From: Desulfovibrio sp. UIB00
Lineage (GTDB): Bacteria; Desulfobacterota; Desulfovibrionia; Desulfovibrionales; Desulfovibrionaceae
Assembly: GCF_022508225.1 (NCBI RefSeq)
Contig: NZ_JAETXJ010000001.1
Location: forward strand, 310,001 to 374,000
DNA: 64,000 nt
Direction: 5' to 3'
In this document: positions 18,143 to 28,166 of the stretch, one piece after another
Numbering within the stretch: the stretch's first letter is position 1
Layout: every line of letters starts with the position of its first letter
Made by a program: the position numbers and the translations under genes
The notes under the pieces: generated by a model
The model's input: only the letters and a program-made list of their open reading frames with translations
Told to the model about the DNA's origin: nothing
The model's database searches: none

Positions 18143-19285
18143 CTACAGATTCGCGCCGATGATGTCGCCGAATTCCACGCAGCCCACGGTGCGCGAACCG
18201 GGCACCTGAGCGGCGAGGTCTTCGGTCACGGCCTTGGCAGCAATGGCCTTGCTCACGGCATTGCGGATGCGCTCGGCGGCCTTGGGCACGCCGATGTGTT
18301 CAAGCATCAGCGCGCCGCACAAAATGACGCTGCCGGGGTTGGCCTTGTCCTTGCCTGCAATTGTAGGGGCAGTGCCGTGGGTGGCTTCGTAAAAGGCCAG
18401 GGTGTCCGACATGTTGACGCCGGGGGCCAGCCCAAGGCCACCCACCTGCGCCGCCAGCGCGTCAGAGATGTAGTCGCCGTTGAGGTTTGGCGTGGCGAGA
18501 ATCTGGTACTGCTCGGGGCGCAGCAGGGCCTCCTGGAACATGGCATCGGCAATGCGGTCTTTGACCACCAGCTTGCCTGCCACGGGTTCTTTTTCCGTGC
18601 AGGTCAGGTCGCCGAATTCCTGCGCGGCCACATCGTAGCCCCATTGGCGGAAGGCGCCTTCGGTGAACTTCATGATATTGCCCTTGTGCACAAGGGTGAG
18701 GCTCTGCTGCTTCTGGTCAAGGGCAAAGCGCAGGGCGCGGCGCACCAGACGCTTGGAGCCAGCCTCGGTCATGGGCTTTATGCCCACGGCGGCGGCATCG
18801 CCCACCTTGTTCACGCCCAGTTCTTCGCGCAGGAAGTTAATAAGCTTGCGGGCCTCAGGAGTCCCGGCGGCAAATTCCACACCGGCGTAAACGTCTTCGG
18901 TATTTTCGCGGAAAATGACCATGTTGACGCGCTCGGGGTGTTTGACGGGCGTTTCAAGCCCTTCAAAATGACGTACCGGGCGGATGCAGGCGTAGAGATC
19001 AAGCCCCTGGCGCAGGGCCACGTTGAGACTGCGGATGCCCGTGCCCACGGGGGTGCCGAGGGGGCCCTTCATGGCAAGCTCTGCGCTGCGCAGGGTCTGC
19101 ATGGTTTCTTCCGGCAGGGGAGAGCCGGTTTCTTTCACGGCCTTGTCGCCCGCCAGCAGCTCTGTCCACTCCAGATTGATGCCGGTATTCTCGGCAGCAA
19201 GGGCAGCTTCAATGACAGGGCGCGCGGCCTTCCAGATTTCGGGGCCAATGCCGTCGCCTTCAATCCAGTAGATTCTCTTGTTCAT
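18143..19285 (-). CDS. icd: Isocitrate dehydrogenase
   Basis: A 380-residue decarboxylating dehydrogenase that turns isocitrate into 2-oxoglutarate. The substrate loop TGIRSLNVALRQ carries the serine equivalent to the regulatory Ser of E. coli Icd, and IFRENTEDVYAG and the C-terminal EATHGTAP motif are conserved. At the cofactor site the E. coli Lys-Tyr pair after ATHGTAP is Thr-Ile here, so NADP preference should not be assumed. The AAGGAA ribosome site overlaps the stop of the citrate synthase gene 15 bases upstream, pointing to translational coupling. Confidence 0.93.
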   Translation of the reverse strand: MNKRIYWIEGDGIGPEIWKAARPVIEAALAAENTGINLEWTELLAGDKAVKETGSPLPEETMQTLRSAELAMKGPLGTPVGTGIRSLNVALRQGLDLYACIRPVRHFEGLETPVKHPERVNMVIFRENTEDVYAGVEFAAGTPEARKLINFLREELGVNKVGDAAAVGIKPMTEAGSKRLVRRALRFALDQKQQSLTLVHKGNIMKFTEGAFRQWGYDVAAQEFGDLTCTEKEPVAGKLVVKDRIADAMFQEALLRPEQYQILATPNLNGDYISDALAAQVGGLGLAPGVNMSDTLAFYEATHGTAPTIAGKDKANPGSVILCGALMLEHIGVPKAAERIRNAVSKAIAAKAVTEDLAAQVPGSRTVGCVEFGDIIGANL

Positions 19286-19299
19286 GGAATTTCCTTACC

Positions 19300-21141
19300 T
19301 TAGTCGTTGTCGCTGTCGTCAGCTGCCGCCACTTCCTGCTGGAGCGCACGCGCGCGTTTCAGGAGCAGTTCAAGCTGGATATCCACACCAATGACGCCCA
19401 CGATGTTGTCCTTGTCATCCGTCACCGCGCATGAAACGGTGATGATGAGCTTGCTTGTAAAGTGCGACTGGTACACATCCATGATGTGCAGGTCGCCGGT
19501 TTTCATGGGCATCTTGAACCATTCGCGCTCCGAGAAATCGTAGCCGATGGGCAGCGCCTCGTAGGTTTCCCGGTACACAGGGTCGGTGATGGCCGAGCAG
19601 CGCAGCTTGCCCTGATCGTCGGTGAGGTAGCAGTACTGGATGAAGGGGTATTCGCGCACAAATTCGTCCAACCGTCCGCAGGCGTGTTTGCTGAAGTCCA
19701 GCAGATCCTTGCTGCGGGCAAGGCGGATGATGATGTTGGCCGAAAGTTCGCCAGCCAGCTGCTTCATGTGGTCGTATTCGGAGGCGAAGAGTTCGGGCAT
19801 AAAGCGCTGCACAAGGGCTTCCATTTCTTCGTGCGAGAAGCTGGTGGTGCGGCCCGTTTCTTCGTACACGGCCATGATGGCATCGTATATCTGGCCCACG
19901 GCAGGATGCTTTTTGGAGACCTGCTGGTCGTTGGGCAGATTAAGGTTGGCGTTGATCCAGTAGGCAACGCCCGCGCGGCCCGTTTTGTCGGTAATGATGA
20001 TGGGCACCGGGCGGCCAAGCAGATGCTTGGTGTCGAAAATGTTGTAGATCTCTTCGTTCTTGGCCAGACCGTCGGCGTGCACGCCCGCGCTGGTGGCGTT
20101 GAAGTCGCGGCCCACAAAGGGATAGTTGTGGGGAATGCGGTAGTTCAGTTCTTTTTCAAAGAACTCGGCAACTTCGCTCAGAATTGTGGTGTCAGCGGCG
20201 GCATCGTCGCCCGTAAGCGAGATGTATTCCACCAGCAGGGCTTCCAGCGGGGTGTTGCCCGTGCGCTCGCCAAAGCCGAACAGCGTGCCGTTGACCGCGC
20301 CGCAGCCGTAGAGCCATGCGGTAACTCCGTTGACCAGCACCTTGTGGAAGTCGTTGTGCCCGTGCCATTCAAGCCACTGACCGGGAACGCCGGCCTCGTC
20401 CGTAAAGCAGCGCACAATGCGCTGTACCGAGCGGGGCAGCGCCGCGCCGGGGTAGGGCACGCCGTAGCCCATGGTGTCGCACAGGCGGATTTTGACCGGC
20501 ATGCCGCTCTCGCGCGAAAGTTCCATGAGCCGCTGGGCCAGGGGCAGGCAGAAACCGTAAATATCGGCTCTGGTCACGTCTTCAAAGTGACAGCGGGGGA
20601 TGATGCCCCATTCCAGCGCCTGCTCGGCCATGCTCACGTACATGTCCATGGCCTGCTGGCGGGTTTTGCCCAGCTTGAGAAAAATATGGTAGTCCGACAC
20701 GCTGGTGAGCATGCCGGTTTCGTCAAATTCCATGTCGCGCGCGAGCTTGAGGTCGTCCTTGGTGGCGCGTATCCAGGCGGTTACGCGTGGAAAGCGGTAG
20801 CCTCTGGCGCGGCATACATCAATGCATTTGCGGTCTTTGGCCGAGTACAGAAAAAATTCCGAAGCCGTGATGAGTCCGGTTTTTCCGCCGAGTCGGTGCA
20901 GAAAATCGAACATCTTTGCCACTTGCTTGACCGTATAGGGTGGGCGGGCCTGCTGGCCGTCGCGAAAGGTCGTGTCGGTAATGCGCATCTGATCTGCCGG
21001 TCGGGGGGACAGCAGAACCTCGTCAAACGAGGTGCGGCAAACGCTGGTGTAAGGGAAAAGCTCACGGTAGAGCTGCGGTTTTTCCGGCTCCTGCATGACC
21101 AGGGTACGGCTGCCTCCAGTTTGGTGAATAATGTTGCTCAT
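19300..21141 (-). CDS. Re-type citrate synthase (homocitrate synthase family) with C-terminal Cache-like domain
   Basis: A 613-residue DRE-TIM metallolyase. The catalytic TDTTFRDGQQ (Arg60-Asp61) and the metal-binding HGHND (about 250) are clear, followed by the family's communication and regulatory segments. It condenses acetyl-CoA with an oxo-acid; with isocitrate dehydrogenase and an aconitase downstream, oxaloacetate is the natural partner, making it the Re-citrate synthase known from Desulfovibrio and clostridia. Residues from about 470 to 600 form an extra domain (EREWFKMPMKTGD, then NIVGVIGVDIQLELLL) that looks like a Cache/PDC ligand-binding fold, unusual for a cytoplasmic enzyme. An alternative reading as isopropylmalate or homocitrate synthase is less likely from context. 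Confidence 0.85.
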   Translation of the reverse strand: MSNIIHQTGGSRTLVMQEPEKPQLYRELFPYTSVCRTSFDEVLLSPRPADQMRITDTTFRDGQQARPPYTVKQVAKMFDFLHRLGGKTGLITASEFFLYSAKDRKCIDVCRARGYRFPRVTAWIRATKDDLKLARDMEFDETGMLTSVSDYHIFLKLGKTRQQAMDMYVSMAEQALEWGIIPRCHFEDVTRADIYGFCLPLAQRLMELSRESGMPVKIRLCDTMGYGVPYPGAALPRSVQRIVRCFTDEAGVPGQWLEWHGHNDFHKVLVNGVTAWLYGCGAVNGTLFGFGERTGNTPLEALLVEYISLTGDDAAADTTILSEVAEFFEKELNYRIPHNYPFVGRDFNATSAGVHADGLAKNEEIYNIFDTKHLLGRPVPIIITDKTGRAGVAYWINANLNLPNDQQVSKKHPAVGQIYDAIMAVYEETGRTTSFSHEEMEALVQRFMPELFASEYDHMKQLAGELSANIIIRLARSKDLLDFSKHACGRLDEFVREYPFIQYCYLTDDQGKLRCSAITDPVYRETYEALPIGYDFSEREWFKMPMKTGDLHIMDVYQSHFTSKLIITVSCAVTDDKDNIVGVIGVDIQLELLLKRARALQQEVAAADDSDND

Positions 21142-21188
21142 TGGGTGTCCGCCCTGCTCGCGCTATGCGCGTGGTAAAAATTGTTGCC

Positions 21189-21213
21189 GTAAGCCGCTAA
21201 TATAGCGGTTTAC
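21189..21213. promoter_or_regulatory. Inverted repeat upstream of the citrate synthase operon
   Basis: A nearly perfect inverted repeat GTAAGCCGCT-AATAT-AGCGGTTTAC lies 48 bases before the citrate synthase start. It may be an operator or a leader hairpin. Confidence 0.4.
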
Positions 21214-21347
21214 AGCCCTTGCGTCCAGTATGCCTAGTGCTACGCCCCCGGCGGCACTTGCCAGAAGACCAAAAATAAAGGAATGTCTTTGGCTGCAAGC
21301 GCGACGGTCTATGGGAGAGCGGACGCGCTTTTTCTGAAGGAGCGGGC

Positions 21348-23498
21348 ATGTCTGATTGTGTGCGCTACCCGGCGCCGGGTTGCGTGGTGGAATATATGGA
21401 AGGCAATGCCGTGCAGATTGCCCTGGTCACTGAAGAGGTCGGGGGCAGGCTGCGGCTGCTGTTGCCCAACAGAAGGGAAACCCGGCTCAATTCTTCGCGC
21501 CTGCTGCCCTGGATAGGGCCCATGCACGGGGCGGATATGGGGCGGGAAGACGCGGTGCGCGTGCTTGAAACGCACAGGAAGAACCGCGAGGACATGGCCG
21601 CCCAGATCCCCGTTATGGACGTGTGGGAACTCGCTCAGGGCGAGGTGGAAGTAGCCCCGGCAAGCTGGTTTGCCGAGCTTTTTGAAAGCGATCCCACCAC
21701 CGACCATGTGGCTGCCTATGGCCGGGCCCTGCTGGCCTGCAAAAGTCATTTCCGTTTTCAGCCTCCGGATTTTCAGGTTTTTTCAGCCGATATGGTTGAA
21801 AAACGCATGGCCGAGGAGAAAATCCGCCTTGAGCGCGAATCGCTCATTGCAGGCGGAGCCGCCTTTCTGCGCCTTTTGTGGGATGTTGCCTGCCGCAAGC
21901 GCGAGCTGCCCCAGCCCCCGCGTGAGGGTGCAGCCCTTGGCGAATGGCCCCCGCAGGAAGTGGCCGAGCGGCTGGAAGAAGTTCTTTTTTCCCGAATGAT
22001 TGATCCTGAAAGTCAGGAATGGGAAAACATCTGGCGCACCCTGAGCAAGGGCATGCCTGATGTGCCGCATCTGCCCCTGCAACTGCTGGTGGCCTGGGGC
22101 AAGGTGCCGCCGCATTATAATTTCTGGCTTGACCGCGCGGGCTATGCCTCGGGCGACACATGGTGGCAGGCCTGCGCCGATGAGGTCGAATCCCTTGCCG
22201 CCGCAGGGCGCGATCCTCTGGCTGCCCTTGCCCAAAACGGGCAACAAAGTAGCCTTGATGTTTGCGATCTGCCCTGCATCAGCATAGACAGCGCGACCAC
22301 GCGCGACGTGGACGATGCCTTTCATGTGGAGGCGGAGGGCGACGGATGGGCGCTGACCCTCATGTTGGCTTGCCCCTCGCTGTTCTGGAATTTTGGCGGG
22401 CCGCTCGACAAGATGGTGCTGCACCGGGGCACCAGCATCTATCTGCCGGAAGGCGACTGTCACATGCTGCCCGAAGTGCTGGGCACGGACGCCTATTCGC
22501 TGCTGGCGGGCCAGACGCGCCCCGCGCTGAGCGTGCTTGTGCATGTGGCGGCGGATGGCACCCTTGGCGAGTGCGAGATTTCGGTTGTGCAGACCAGCCT
22601 TGCAGCCAACCTGACCTATGTGGACAGCCAGGCCGTGCTTGACGCGCAGGCCGCCGGCGAACCCCTGCCGCAGAATGCGGCTACGCCCTATGCCGAACAG
22701 CTGCGTCTGGGCCTTGAGCTTGCCCGGCAGCGGCAAACTGCCCGCATTGCGGACGGCGCGGTAATTATGGACAGGCCCGACCCTGTCATTCGCCTTGAGG
22801 GCGAAGGGGCAGACGTGCGGGTGGAAGTGGGGCAGGATTATCAGGCCTCGGACGCGCAGATGCTGGTGGCGGAAATGATGATCCTTGCCAGCGCCGCAGT
22901 GGCCCAGTGGGCTGCGGACAAGGGCGTCGCCATGCTGCACCGCGTGCAGGATGTAGCCCTGCCCAGGGAATACGCGGGCATCTGGACAACACCGCAGGAC
23001 ATGACGCGCATCATGCGCGCGCTCACGCCCTCCGGCCTCGAGGTGCAGGCCCGGCCCCACGCGGCTCTCGGGCTTGCTCGTTACACTCCTGTGACCTCGC
23101 CGCTCAGGCGTTATCCCGATCTTGTCAACGAAGAACAGTTGGTGCATTTTTTCCGCACTGGCGCGCCGCGCTGGACAGAAGCCGAGCTGATTGACCTGCT
23201 CAACATGCTTTCGCCCGCACTGGACGCGGCGGGGCAGGTGCAACGCTTCCGTCCACGCTACTGGAAGCTGCTTTTCTTCCGCCAGAAGGGCGACAAGGTC
23301 TGGTGGAACGGCGTCATCACTGAAGAAAACGATGCTTTTATTACCGTGAGCCTGCCCGATCAGGGTATGTTTGTGCGCGGTAAAAGGCGGCTCTTTGACG
23401 AGCGTTCGCACCCCGGCCTTGCCGTGGATGTGCGCATCGGCAAGGTGCAGCCCCTGTATAATGAAATCATGATTCTGGAAGCTGTTACGGCAGGCTAG
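21348..23498 (+). CDS. RNase II/R-family 3'-5' exoribonuclease (RNB domain)
   Basis: A 716-residue protein with an RNB catalytic domain in its centre and C-terminal half. The metal-binding aspartate cluster SIDSATTRDVDDAF is near 311-324, and the conserved RRYPDLVN segment is near 586-593. The first 300 residues are not a clear cold-shock pair and resemble the N-terminus of small RNase II-like proteins of Desulfovibrio and cyanobacteria. The S1-like C-terminus is short. GAAGGAGC precedes the ATG. It degrades single-stranded RNA; whether its biological role is RNase II-like or RNase R-like cannot be decided here. Confidence 0.88.
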   Translation: MSDCVRYPAPGCVVEYMEGNAVQIALVTEEVGGRLRLLLPNRRETRLNSSRLLPWIGPMHGADMGREDAVRVLETHRKNREDMAAQIPVMDVWELAQGEVEVAPASWFAELFESDPTTDHVAAYGRALLACKSHFRFQPPDFQVFSADMVEKRMAEEKIRLERESLIAGGAAFLRLLWDVACRKRELPQPPREGAALGEWPPQEVAERLEEVLFSRMIDPESQEWENIWRTLSKGMPDVPHLPLQLLVAWGKVPPHYNFWLDRAGYASGDTWWQACADEVESLAAAGRDPLAALAQNGQQSSLDVCDLPCISIDSATTRDVDDAFHVEAEGDGWALTLMLACPSLFWNFGGPLDKMVLHRGTSIYLPEGDCHMLPEVLGTDAYSLLAGQTRPALSVLVHVAADGTLGECEISVVQTSLAANLTYVDSQAVLDAQAAGEPLPQNAATPYAEQLRLGLELARQRQTARIADGAVIMDRPDPVIRLEGEGADVRVEVGQDYQASDAQMLVAEMMILASAAVAQWAADKGVAMLHRVQDVALPREYAGIWTTPQDMTRIMRALTPSGLEVQARPHAALGLARYTPVTSPLRRYPDLVNEEQLVHFFRTGAPRWTEAELIDLLNMLSPALDAAGQVQRFRPRYWKLLFFRQKGDKVWWNGVITEENDAFITVSLPDQGMFVRGKRRLFDERSHPGLAVDVRIGKVQPLYNEIMILEAVTAG

Positions 23499-23650
23499 AT
23501 CGGCCTTTCGCTTCCGTCGGGCGGCGTCCCAGCTTGGCATGCGCGCCAACAGGTATTTGCGCTGCCATGTAAGATTGTGTTTTTAAGAAGACTTTTGGGG
23601 TTTGCGGGCATATCTGCCCGTATTTTCAGAGGCTTGCAGCGGAGAATTAT

Positions 23651-24265
23651 ATGCTGGAAGTATTGTGGATTGCGCTGGCTTATGTGCTTGGCTCTGTGCC
23701 GTGGGGTCTTGTTATAGCCAAGACCTTTTGCCATCTGGACCCGCGCGAAAGCGGCAGCCGCAACACAGGGGCCACCAATGTGGCGCGCCTGTGCGGCTTT
23801 GGCTGGGGTGTGGCAACCCTTGCGTGCGACGTCTGCAAGGGCGCGCTGCCGGTGTGGCTGGCGTTCCGCATTAACCCCTCGCCCGTATTTGTCAGCATAG
23901 TGGGTTTGGCCTGCGTGCTTGGGCATGTGTTTTCCTGCTTCATGAAGTTCAAGGGCGGCAAGGCTGTTGCCACCAGCATTGGCGTGTTCATGCCCCTGGC
24001 TTTCTGGCAATTGCTGGCAGCTTCTGCCCTGTGCTGCCTGATCATCTGGCGCAGCGGCTTTGTTTCGCTTGGGTCACTGAGCCTCGTTGCGGCGCTGGTT
24101 GTGGCTCTGGCGGTTACAGGCCAGTGGATGTGGCTGCCTCTTTCCCTGTGCGTGCTGGCTGTGGTGGTCTGGAAACACAAGGAAAATATCGCGCGCTTGC
24201 GCGCAGGCACCGAAAAAAGCTGGCTCAAGGGCAAGCACGCTGAAAAGCAGGAAGATAAGGGATAG
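23651..24265 (+). CDS. plsY: Acyl-phosphate:glycerol-3-phosphate acyltransferase PlsY
   Basis: A 204-residue membrane enzyme for the first acylation step of phospholipid synthesis. The three PlsY motifs are present: GSVPWG with the following segment (residues 14-19), GSRNTGATN (36-44) and FKGGKAVAT (about 100-108), plus HKENIARL near the end. A GGAG ribosome site precedes the ATG. Length fits the family. Confidence 0.95.
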   Translation: MLEVLWIALAYVLGSVPWGLVIAKTFCHLDPRESGSRNTGATNVARLCGFGWGVATLACDVCKGALPVWLAFRINPSPVFVSIVGLACVLGHVFSCFMKFKGGKAVATSIGVFMPLAFWQLLAASALCCLIIWRSGFVSLGSLSLVAALVVALAVTGQWMWLPLSLCVLAVVVWKHKENIARLRAGTEKSWLKGKHAEKQEDKG

Positions 24266-24421
24266 TCTGGCTTTCCCGCAGATTTCGGCAATGCTGCGGT
24301 CTCCTGTGCCGCCATTGTCACAGCCACAAGCGCTCCTGGCCGCAAAATGTTTTTGCAGACCGGGGGTGAGGATGGGGATTGCAAAGCCCCTTCCTGATGC
24401 CATTATCAAGGAGTTTCTCTC

Positions 24422-25867
24422 ATGGCGCATGCGGATTTTCCGGCCTATCGCGGCCGCATGGAGTATGTTTGTCTTGACTGCGGCGCGCGTCATCCCGGCG
24501 ACAGCCTGCTGTACACCTGCCCGCAGTGCGGCGGCGTGTTTCTGCTGGAAAACCTGGATTTCGACAAACTGAAAGAACGCAGCGGCGCAGAGTGGCGCGA
24601 GCTTTTTGACGCCCGCTCCGCCAGCCGCAGCACTGCGCTTCGGGGGATATTCCGTTTTTACGAGCTGCTTGCTCCTCTGCTGGACGAGGACGATATCGTG
24701 TATCTGGGCGAAGGCATCACGCCGATTATTGAAGCGGCCCCGGCCCTGCGCGACCGCGTGGGCGTGCCCTTTGCCTACAAGAACGATGGCCAGAATCCCA
24801 GCGCGTCCTTCAAGGATCGCGGCATGGCCTGCGCGTTCAGCTACCTCAAGTGGCTGTGCCGCCGCAACAAGTGGGACGAAGTGCTGACCGTGTGCGCCTC
24901 CACTGGCGACACCTCGGCGGCGGCGGCCCTCTACGCCTCGTATGTGGGCGCGCCCCTCAAGAGCGTGGTGCTTCTGCCCCACGGCAAGGTGACGCCCCAG
25001 CAGCTTTCGCAGCCCTTGGGCAGCGGCGCAACTGTGCTTGAACTGCCCGGCGTGTTTGACGACTGCATGAAGGTGGTCGAGCTGCTGGCAGAAAATTACC
25101 GCGTGGCCCTGCTCAATTCCAAGAACAGCTGGCGCATCCTCGGGCAGGAATCCTACGCGTATGAAACAGCTCAATGGTACGGCTGGGACATGACCGATCT
25201 GTGCCTCTTTGTGCCCATCGGCAATGCGGGCAATATCACGGCCATCATGTGCGGCTTTTTGAAAATGCTGGAGCTTGGCATCATTTCCTCGCTGCCCCGC
25301 GTGTTCGGCGTGCAGTCCGAGCATGCCGATCCGGTGTGGCGGTATTACGATGCGCCCAAGGATGCCCGCCACTGGCAGCCCGTAACCGTCACGCCCAGCG
25401 TGGCGCAGGCCGCCATGATCGGCAATCCCGTTTCCTTCCCGCGTGTGCGCAAGCTGGCGGAGATGTTTATCGAAAAGGGTGGCGAGGGGGCCTTCCAGGT
25501 GGTGCGCGTGACCGAACAGCAGATCATGGACGCCATGATCGTGGCCAACCGTCACGGCCACATTGCCTGCACCCAGGGCGGTGAGTGCCTCGCGGGCCTT
25601 ATGAACGCCAAAGCCCTTGGCCTGATCAGCGACAAGGAGCATGCCGTGCTTGACGCCACAGCCCATGCGCTCAAGTTTGCTGGTTTTCAGGACATGTATT
25701 TCAACGACTCCTTCCCGCCGGAATATGGAGTGACGCCGGACAAAAGCCTGGCTAACAAGCCGGAACTGCTCTTGCCCGAAAGCGCTCGTCAGGGGCGTGA
25801 AGTGGCCGAATTCGCCCGCATGGGGGCGGATGCTGTGGCCGGACGACTTTCTTTGCAAAAAAAGTAA
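24422..25867 (+). CDS. thrC: Threonine synthase
   Basis: A 481-residue PLP enzyme that makes threonine from O-phosphohomoserine. The N-terminus has a zinc-ribbon-like CxxC pair (Cys17/20 and Cys33/36), seen in some threonine synthases. The PLP lysine is Lys131 in SASFKDRGM, and the phosphate-binding loop is PIGNAGNI. AAGGAG precedes the ATG. Homoserine dehydrogenase is found elsewhere in the window (40609), not next to it. A strong terminator follows. Confidence 0.95.
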   Translation: MAHADFPAYRGRMEYVCLDCGARHPGDSLLYTCPQCGGVFLLENLDFDKLKERSGAEWRELFDARSASRSTALRGIFRFYELLAPLLDEDDIVYLGEGITPIIEAAPALRDRVGVPFAYKNDGQNPSASFKDRGMACAFSYLKWLCRRNKWDEVLTVCASTGDTSAAAALYASYVGAPLKSVVLLPHGKVTPQQLSQPLGSGATVLELPGVFDDCMKVVELLAENYRVALLNSKNSWRILGQESYAYETAQWYGWDMTDLCLFVPIGNAGNITAIMCGFLKMLELGIISSLPRVFGVQSEHADPVWRYYDAPKDARHWQPVTVTPSVAQAAMIGNPVSFPRVRKLAEMFIEKGGEGAFQVVRVTEQQIMDAMIVANRHGHIACTQGGECLAGLMNAKALGLISDKEHAVLDATAHALKFAGFQDMYFNDSFPPEYGVTPDKSLANKPELLLPESARQGREVAEFARMGADAVAGRLSLQKK

Positions 25868-25894
25868 AGTTTATAATTTAGAAGCCGATAATCA

Positions 25895-25937
25895 AAGAAG
25901 CGGCAGCGCAGATCTGTTGCGCTGCCGCTTCTTTTTT
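25895..25937 (+). terminator. Terminator after thrC
   Basis: The stem AGAAGCGGCAGCGCA/TGCGCTGCCGCTTCT with a seven-base loop is followed by a run of T residues, about 30 bases past the thrC stop. Confidence 0.9.
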
Positions 25938-26123
25938 GCTGTGCGGTATGCCGCCCCTGCTCTGGTACGTAGATTGCGTGGTATTTGAAAAATAGCCGCG
26001 TTGCGGGCTGCATGGCATGATCTCTTGGGGAATTATCATCCTCCCGAAATGGGAGATGCCGCGTATGAATCGCCAAGGATCAATGTGCTAAGATGACAGG
26101 TTTATTACGCAAAGGATGTTTTT

Positions 26124-28166
26124 ATGTTTTCACGCAGTATCAGAACTGCCATGTTGCTGGTCATCAGCATCGTGGTCCTGGCGGTGCAGTCGGCTCTGGT
26201 TGTTGTTGTAACGCGCATGGGGGATGAGGCGAACCTTAAGGCAAGCACTCACGAAATGGACCTCACCGCAGATACGGTAAGCAAATCTCTGGGCGATTTT
26301 GGAACCCAGCTCAGCATGTTTGTAAACGGTGTTTCCAAGCCGCCAAGACTGCGTGAATTTCTGCTTACGGGCGAAGACAAAAAGGGCGCGGAAGTTTTTC
26401 TTGCTGCCATGTCGCAGGCTGCACCCGAGATAAATACGCTCTATCTGTTTGATGCTTCGGGCAAGCAGGTTATTCTTTGCGCACAGGGTAAACTGGGCAA
26501 GGTTAACGATCTGGCTGAGCGTGAATACATAAAGGCTGCTCTGGCTGGCAAGGTGGGGTACAGTTCCGCCCCGCTCAAAAGCATTGCCACGGGCAAGCTC
26601 ATAGTCAGCGTCACTACGCCCATTTTTGACGACAACGGCAAAGTGGTTGGCGGCGTGGGCATGTCCTACGACATTGACAGTCTGACCAATAACCTCAAGG
26701 GCATCACCATAGGCAAGACTGGCCGCGTCATTGTGGTTTCGCCAGAGGGCGTTGTGATCAGCCACGTGGACAGCGACCTTATCCTCAAAAACATGGCTGG
26801 GGAGCCGGGCGTCAGCGATATGGTCAAGGCTGATTCCGGCAATGGCGTAGAATTTGTGCGTAACGGCGAAAAACGCATGCTGGCGTGGGATGTGGCCCCC
26901 AACTGGAACTGGCGCGTGGGCGTGACCGTGAGCCGCGATGAAATTGAAGCTCCGGCACATGAACAGCGCAACGCTATGCTGGTGCTGGGCTTTATCACTA
27001 TTCTGTCATTGGTGGGCATTTGTCTGTTCGCGCTGGACAAGGTGGTTGTGCGCCCCTTGCGGCAGTTGCAGGCTTTTGCTTCTGACGTTGCTGAGGGCAA
27101 TCTTGAATCTTCCCTGACAATCAACCTGCGTAATGAAATTGGGCATCTGGCCGACAGCCTCCGCAGCATGGTGGGCAGCCTTAAAGACAAGATAGCCGAG
27201 GCTGACGGAAAAAGCCGTCTGGCGCAGGAAGAATCAGAGCGTGCCGCCCGTGCAACACAAGATGCCGAAGCCGCCCGCATGGCCGCCGAGCAGGCCAAGG
27301 CCGACGGCATGCTGCATGCCGCCACCGAACTTGAGGGCGTTGTGGAGGCAGTAACCACGGCTTCGGAAGAACTTTCGGCCCAGGTGGAACAGGCCAGCCG
27401 TGGCGCTGCAAGCCAGACTGCGCGCGTGGGCGAAACAGCCACTGCCATGGAAGAAATGAACGCCACCGTGCTTGAAGTTGCACGCAATGCCGGGCAGGCG
27501 GCGGATTCCGCCAAAACCGCCAAGAACAAGGCAGAAAGCGGTGCCGATGTGGTGGCCCGCGTGGTAAAGGACATCAGCCGCATCCAGACCAGCGCAGTGG
27601 AACTGAAAACGGAGATGACCACGCTCGGCAAGCAGGCCGAGAGTACGGGGCAGATCCTGGGCGTTATTTCGGACATTGCCGACCAGACAAATTTGCTGGC
27701 CCTCAATGCCGCCATTGAAGCGGCGCGCGCTGGCGAAGCCGGGCGCGGATTTGCCGTGGTTGCAGATGAAGTGCGCAAACTGGCGGAAAAAACCATGACC
27801 GCCACCAAGGAAGTGGGCGACGCCATCCGTGATATCCAGAGCGGCACCCGCAAAAACGTGGGCAATGTAGATCAGGTTGTGGGCATGATTGACACCGCCA
27901 CCACGCTTGCGAGTACCTCGGGCGAAGCCTTGAATGAAATTGTGCAGTTGGTGGACGCCACAGCACAGCAGGTGCAGTCGATTGCTACAGCTGCGGAAGA
28001 ACAGTCCTCCACCAGTGAGGAGATCAACCGCTCCATTGAGGACGTGAACCGCATCTCGCTCGAAACCAGCGCCGCCATGCAGCATTCTGCCGGGGCCGTT
28101 TCCGACATGGCCCAGCAAGCCCAAGTGCTGCGCGGGCTTATCAGCAGTATGAAATCCGGAAACTAG
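26124..28166 (+). CDS. Methyl-accepting chemotaxis protein with Cache sensor (first of tandem pair)
   Basis: A 680-residue transmembrane chemoreceptor. Membrane helix 1 is at about 8-30, a double-Cache periplasmic sensor follows (about 40-275), then helix 2 (about 283-303), a HAMP domain and a long methyl-accepting coiled coil. The signalling tip is the standard [22 protein letters not shown] near 513-534. No CheB/CheR-tethering pentapeptide is seen at the C-terminus. AAGGATG precedes the ATG. From about residue 347 it is almost identical to the next receptor, while the sensor halves differ, so the two read different ligands into one pathway. Confidence 0.95.
   Translation: MFSRSIRTAMLLVISIVVLAVQSALVVVVTRMGDEANLKASTHEMDLTADTVSKSLGDFGTQLSMFVNGVSKPPRLREFLLTGEDKKGAEVFLAAMSQAAPEINTLYLFDASGKQVILCAQGKLGKVNDLAEREYIKAALAGKVGYSSAPLKSIATGKLIVSVTTPIFDDNGKVVGGVGMSYDIDSLTNNLKGITIGKTGRVIVVSPEGVVISHVDSDLILKNMAGEPGVSDMVKADSGNGVEFVRNGEKRMLAWDVAPNWNWRVGVTVSRDEIEAPAHEQRNAMLVLGFITILSLVGICLFALDKVVVRPLRQLQAFASDVAEGNLESSLTINLRNEIGHLADSLRSMVGSLKDKIAEADGKSRLAQEESERAARATQDAEAARMAAEQAKADGMLHAATELEGVVEAVTTASEELSAQVEQASRGAASQTARVGETATAMEEMNATVLEVARNAGQAADSAKTAKNKAESGADVVARVVKDISRIQTSAVELKTEMTTLGKQAESTGQILGVISDIADQTNLLALNAAIEAARAGEAGRGFAVVADEVRKLAEKTMTATKEVGDAIRDIQSGTRKNVGNVDQVVGMIDTATTLASTSGEALNEIVQLVDATAQQVQSIATAAEEQSSTSEEINRSIEDVNRISLETSAAMQHSAGAVSDMAQQAQVLRGLISSMKSGN
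27165..28150 (+). repeat. Direct repeat, copy 1 (chemoreceptor signalling half)
   Basis: Nearly identical to 29611-30596; the first 137 bases match without a difference, then scattered mostly silent changes appear. It is the coding region for the cytoplasmic half of the two tandem receptors. Confidence 0.9.
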
